From an uncultured Terriglobus sp. (GTDB lineage: Bacteria; Acidobacteriota; Terriglobia; Terriglobales; Acidobacteriaceae), in contig CALMRM010000195.1 in the NCBI GenBank assembly GCA_937871605.1, positions 1 to 7,046 on the forward strand: 7,046 nucleotides of DNA, given 5' to 3'. The notes under the pieces are model-generated. The model was not told where the DNA came from and searched no databases. It saw only the letters and a list, made by a program, of their open reading frames with translations. This document shows, one piece after another, positions 6,504-7,046 of the stretch. Within the stretch, counting starts at the first letter, position 1, and the number at the start of each line of letters is the position of its first letter. A program made the position numbers and the translations under genes.

Positions 6504-6745
6504 CGCATTGCATCCCAAACATCGGGCTCTGGGCCGACGATGTCTCCGGTGATAGTGAAGGTGCCCTTCATGCAGCCCACCACGTCGGGCAGGCGAACGG
6601 CAAAGGGAACAAGCCTCGCAACAGGCCTACCCCCTTCCGTGATGGTGATTTCGCTGCCTTCTCCCACCTTGGAAAGCAACTCGGAGAAGTGCGATGCCGC
6701 ATCCGGCGCTGCAATGGTGGTGTGGTCCTGCGGGGCAAATGGCAT
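6500..6745 (-). CDS. vapB: Phd/YefM-type antitoxin (VapB partner)
   Basis: An 81-residue protein with the N-terminal Phd/YefM DNA-binding pattern: DAASHFSELLSKVGEGSEI (15-33), then TEGGRPVARLVPF (36-48). The C-terminal segment GCMKGTFTITGDI (57-69), ending PEPDVWDAM (72-80), matches the tail by which this antitoxin class fills the PIN toxin active site. It should neutralise the downstream toxin and, with it, repress its own promoter. The ATG is supported by a strong ribosome binding site, GGAGGAG at 6758-6752, 6 nt before the start. It lies 64 nt after the arginine decarboxylase stop. I saw no convincing operator or promoter in that gap, so whether the pair has its own promoter or is driven from the decarboxylase is open. 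Confidence 0.9.
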   Translation of the reverse strand: MPFAPQDHTTIAAPDAASHFSELLSKVGEGSEITITEGGRPVARLVPFAVRLPDVVGCMKGTFTITGDIVGPEPDVWDAMR

Positions 6746-6809
6746 TGAGTTCTCCTCCGGTCCCTACGAACACGCTACTCCGGTGCTGCCCTGCATACCA
6801 GCGTGCATG

Positions 6810-7046
6810 CTAGGCCACGTTCGGCTCGTCATCGAAGATCAGGATGGCAGCGGCGATGGTCGTCGTCCACAAGCCCTTTTTGTCGCCCACGGCGCTCTGC
6901 GTCACGTTCGCCGTGCGGACGATTTTGTTGGAGATGCGATAAATTTCCTTCTTCTCGTCCCAGCTCTTATCTGGGTCAAAGTCAACATCGAGCGTCGTCG
7001 CCAGCATCTCCGCTGCAAGCTCTTCAGCGTAATCGCCGGCCTGATC
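6810..7046 (-). CDS. pdaD: Pyruvoyl-dependent arginine decarboxylase, C-terminal part (cut by window edge)
   Basis: Reading in from the right edge gives 78 residues with no start, so the gene begins outside the window. The visible part starts DQAGDYAEELAAEMLATTL and continues through FDPDKSWDEKKEIY, KIVRTANVTQSAVGDKKG and WTTTIAAAILIF, the pattern of the C-terminal half of PvlArgDC proteins. The internal ATG at 7007 is not the start, because the family sequence continues upstream of it. From family knowledge the proenzyme cleaves itself at a serine to form a pyruvoyl cofactor and decarboxylates arginine to agmatine and CO2; the cleavage site lies outside this window. Agmatine is the substrate of the AguA encoded downstream, which supports the call. 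A related pyruvoyl enzyme with another substrate is unlikely in this context. It ends with TAG, 64 nt before vapB. Confidence 0.88.
   Translation of the reverse strand, partial: DQAGDYAEELAAEMLATTLDVDFDPDKSWDEKKEIYRISNKIVRTANVTQSAVGDKKGLWTTTIAAAILIFDDEPNVA

Noticed and set aside
6746..6809. Possible operator for the toxin-antitoxin pair: a TGCA...TGCA inverted pair in the gap before vapB
   Set aside because: The matching arms are only four bases and self-palindromic; expected by chance, with no clear promoter around them.

Overview
This is a GC-rich bacterial window in which every gene I can support lies on the minus strand, so transcription runs from high to low coordinates. I find twelve protein genes. 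The two at the edges are incomplete: the 3' end of a pyruvoyl-dependent arginine decarboxylase at the right, and the 5' end of purB at the left. No rRNA, tRNA, CRISPR array or insertion sequence was seen. The host is tentatively an Acidobacteriota member of the Terriglobales type. This rests on the GC-rich coding style, the mix of genes, and the intergenic palindromes around 4854-4995, which resemble repeats I remember from that group; no search was run.

The right part, in transcription order, is: arginine decarboxylase (pdaD, 6810 to the window edge), a VapB/VapC-type toxin-antitoxin pair (6500-6745 and 6096-6503), a low-specificity L-threonine aldolase (5043-6092, TTG start), a 215-bp spacer holding a nested inverted repeat, N-carbamoylputrescine amidohydrolase (aguB, 3916-4827), an unrecognised low-GC membrane-anchored protein (3443-3886), and agmatine deiminase (aguA, 2399-3442). 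pdaD, aguA and aguB together encode arginine -> agmatine -> N-carbamoylputrescine -> putrescine. The pathway is therefore complete in one cluster, but it is interrupted by a toxin-antitoxin pair, an amino-acid lyase and an orphan gene.

The left part is a compact row: a secreted cytochrome P460-family haem protein (1734-2339), tRNA adenosine deaminase (tadA, 1247-1744), a glucose-1-dehydrogenase-like SDR oxidoreductase (478-1254), a small glutaredoxin (188-448) and purB (1-161, partial). P460/tadA overlap by 11 nt and tadA/SDR by 8 nt, so these are probably co-transcribed and translationally coupled. The next two junctions have only 29 and 26 nt.

No junction is longer than about 215 bp, so there is no large non-coding stretch. 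The points most worth a second look are the interrupted putrescine cluster, the low-GC orphan gene joined to aguA by an abutting TAA-ATG, the nested palindrome upstream of aguB, and the same-frame junction between vapC and the aldolase.
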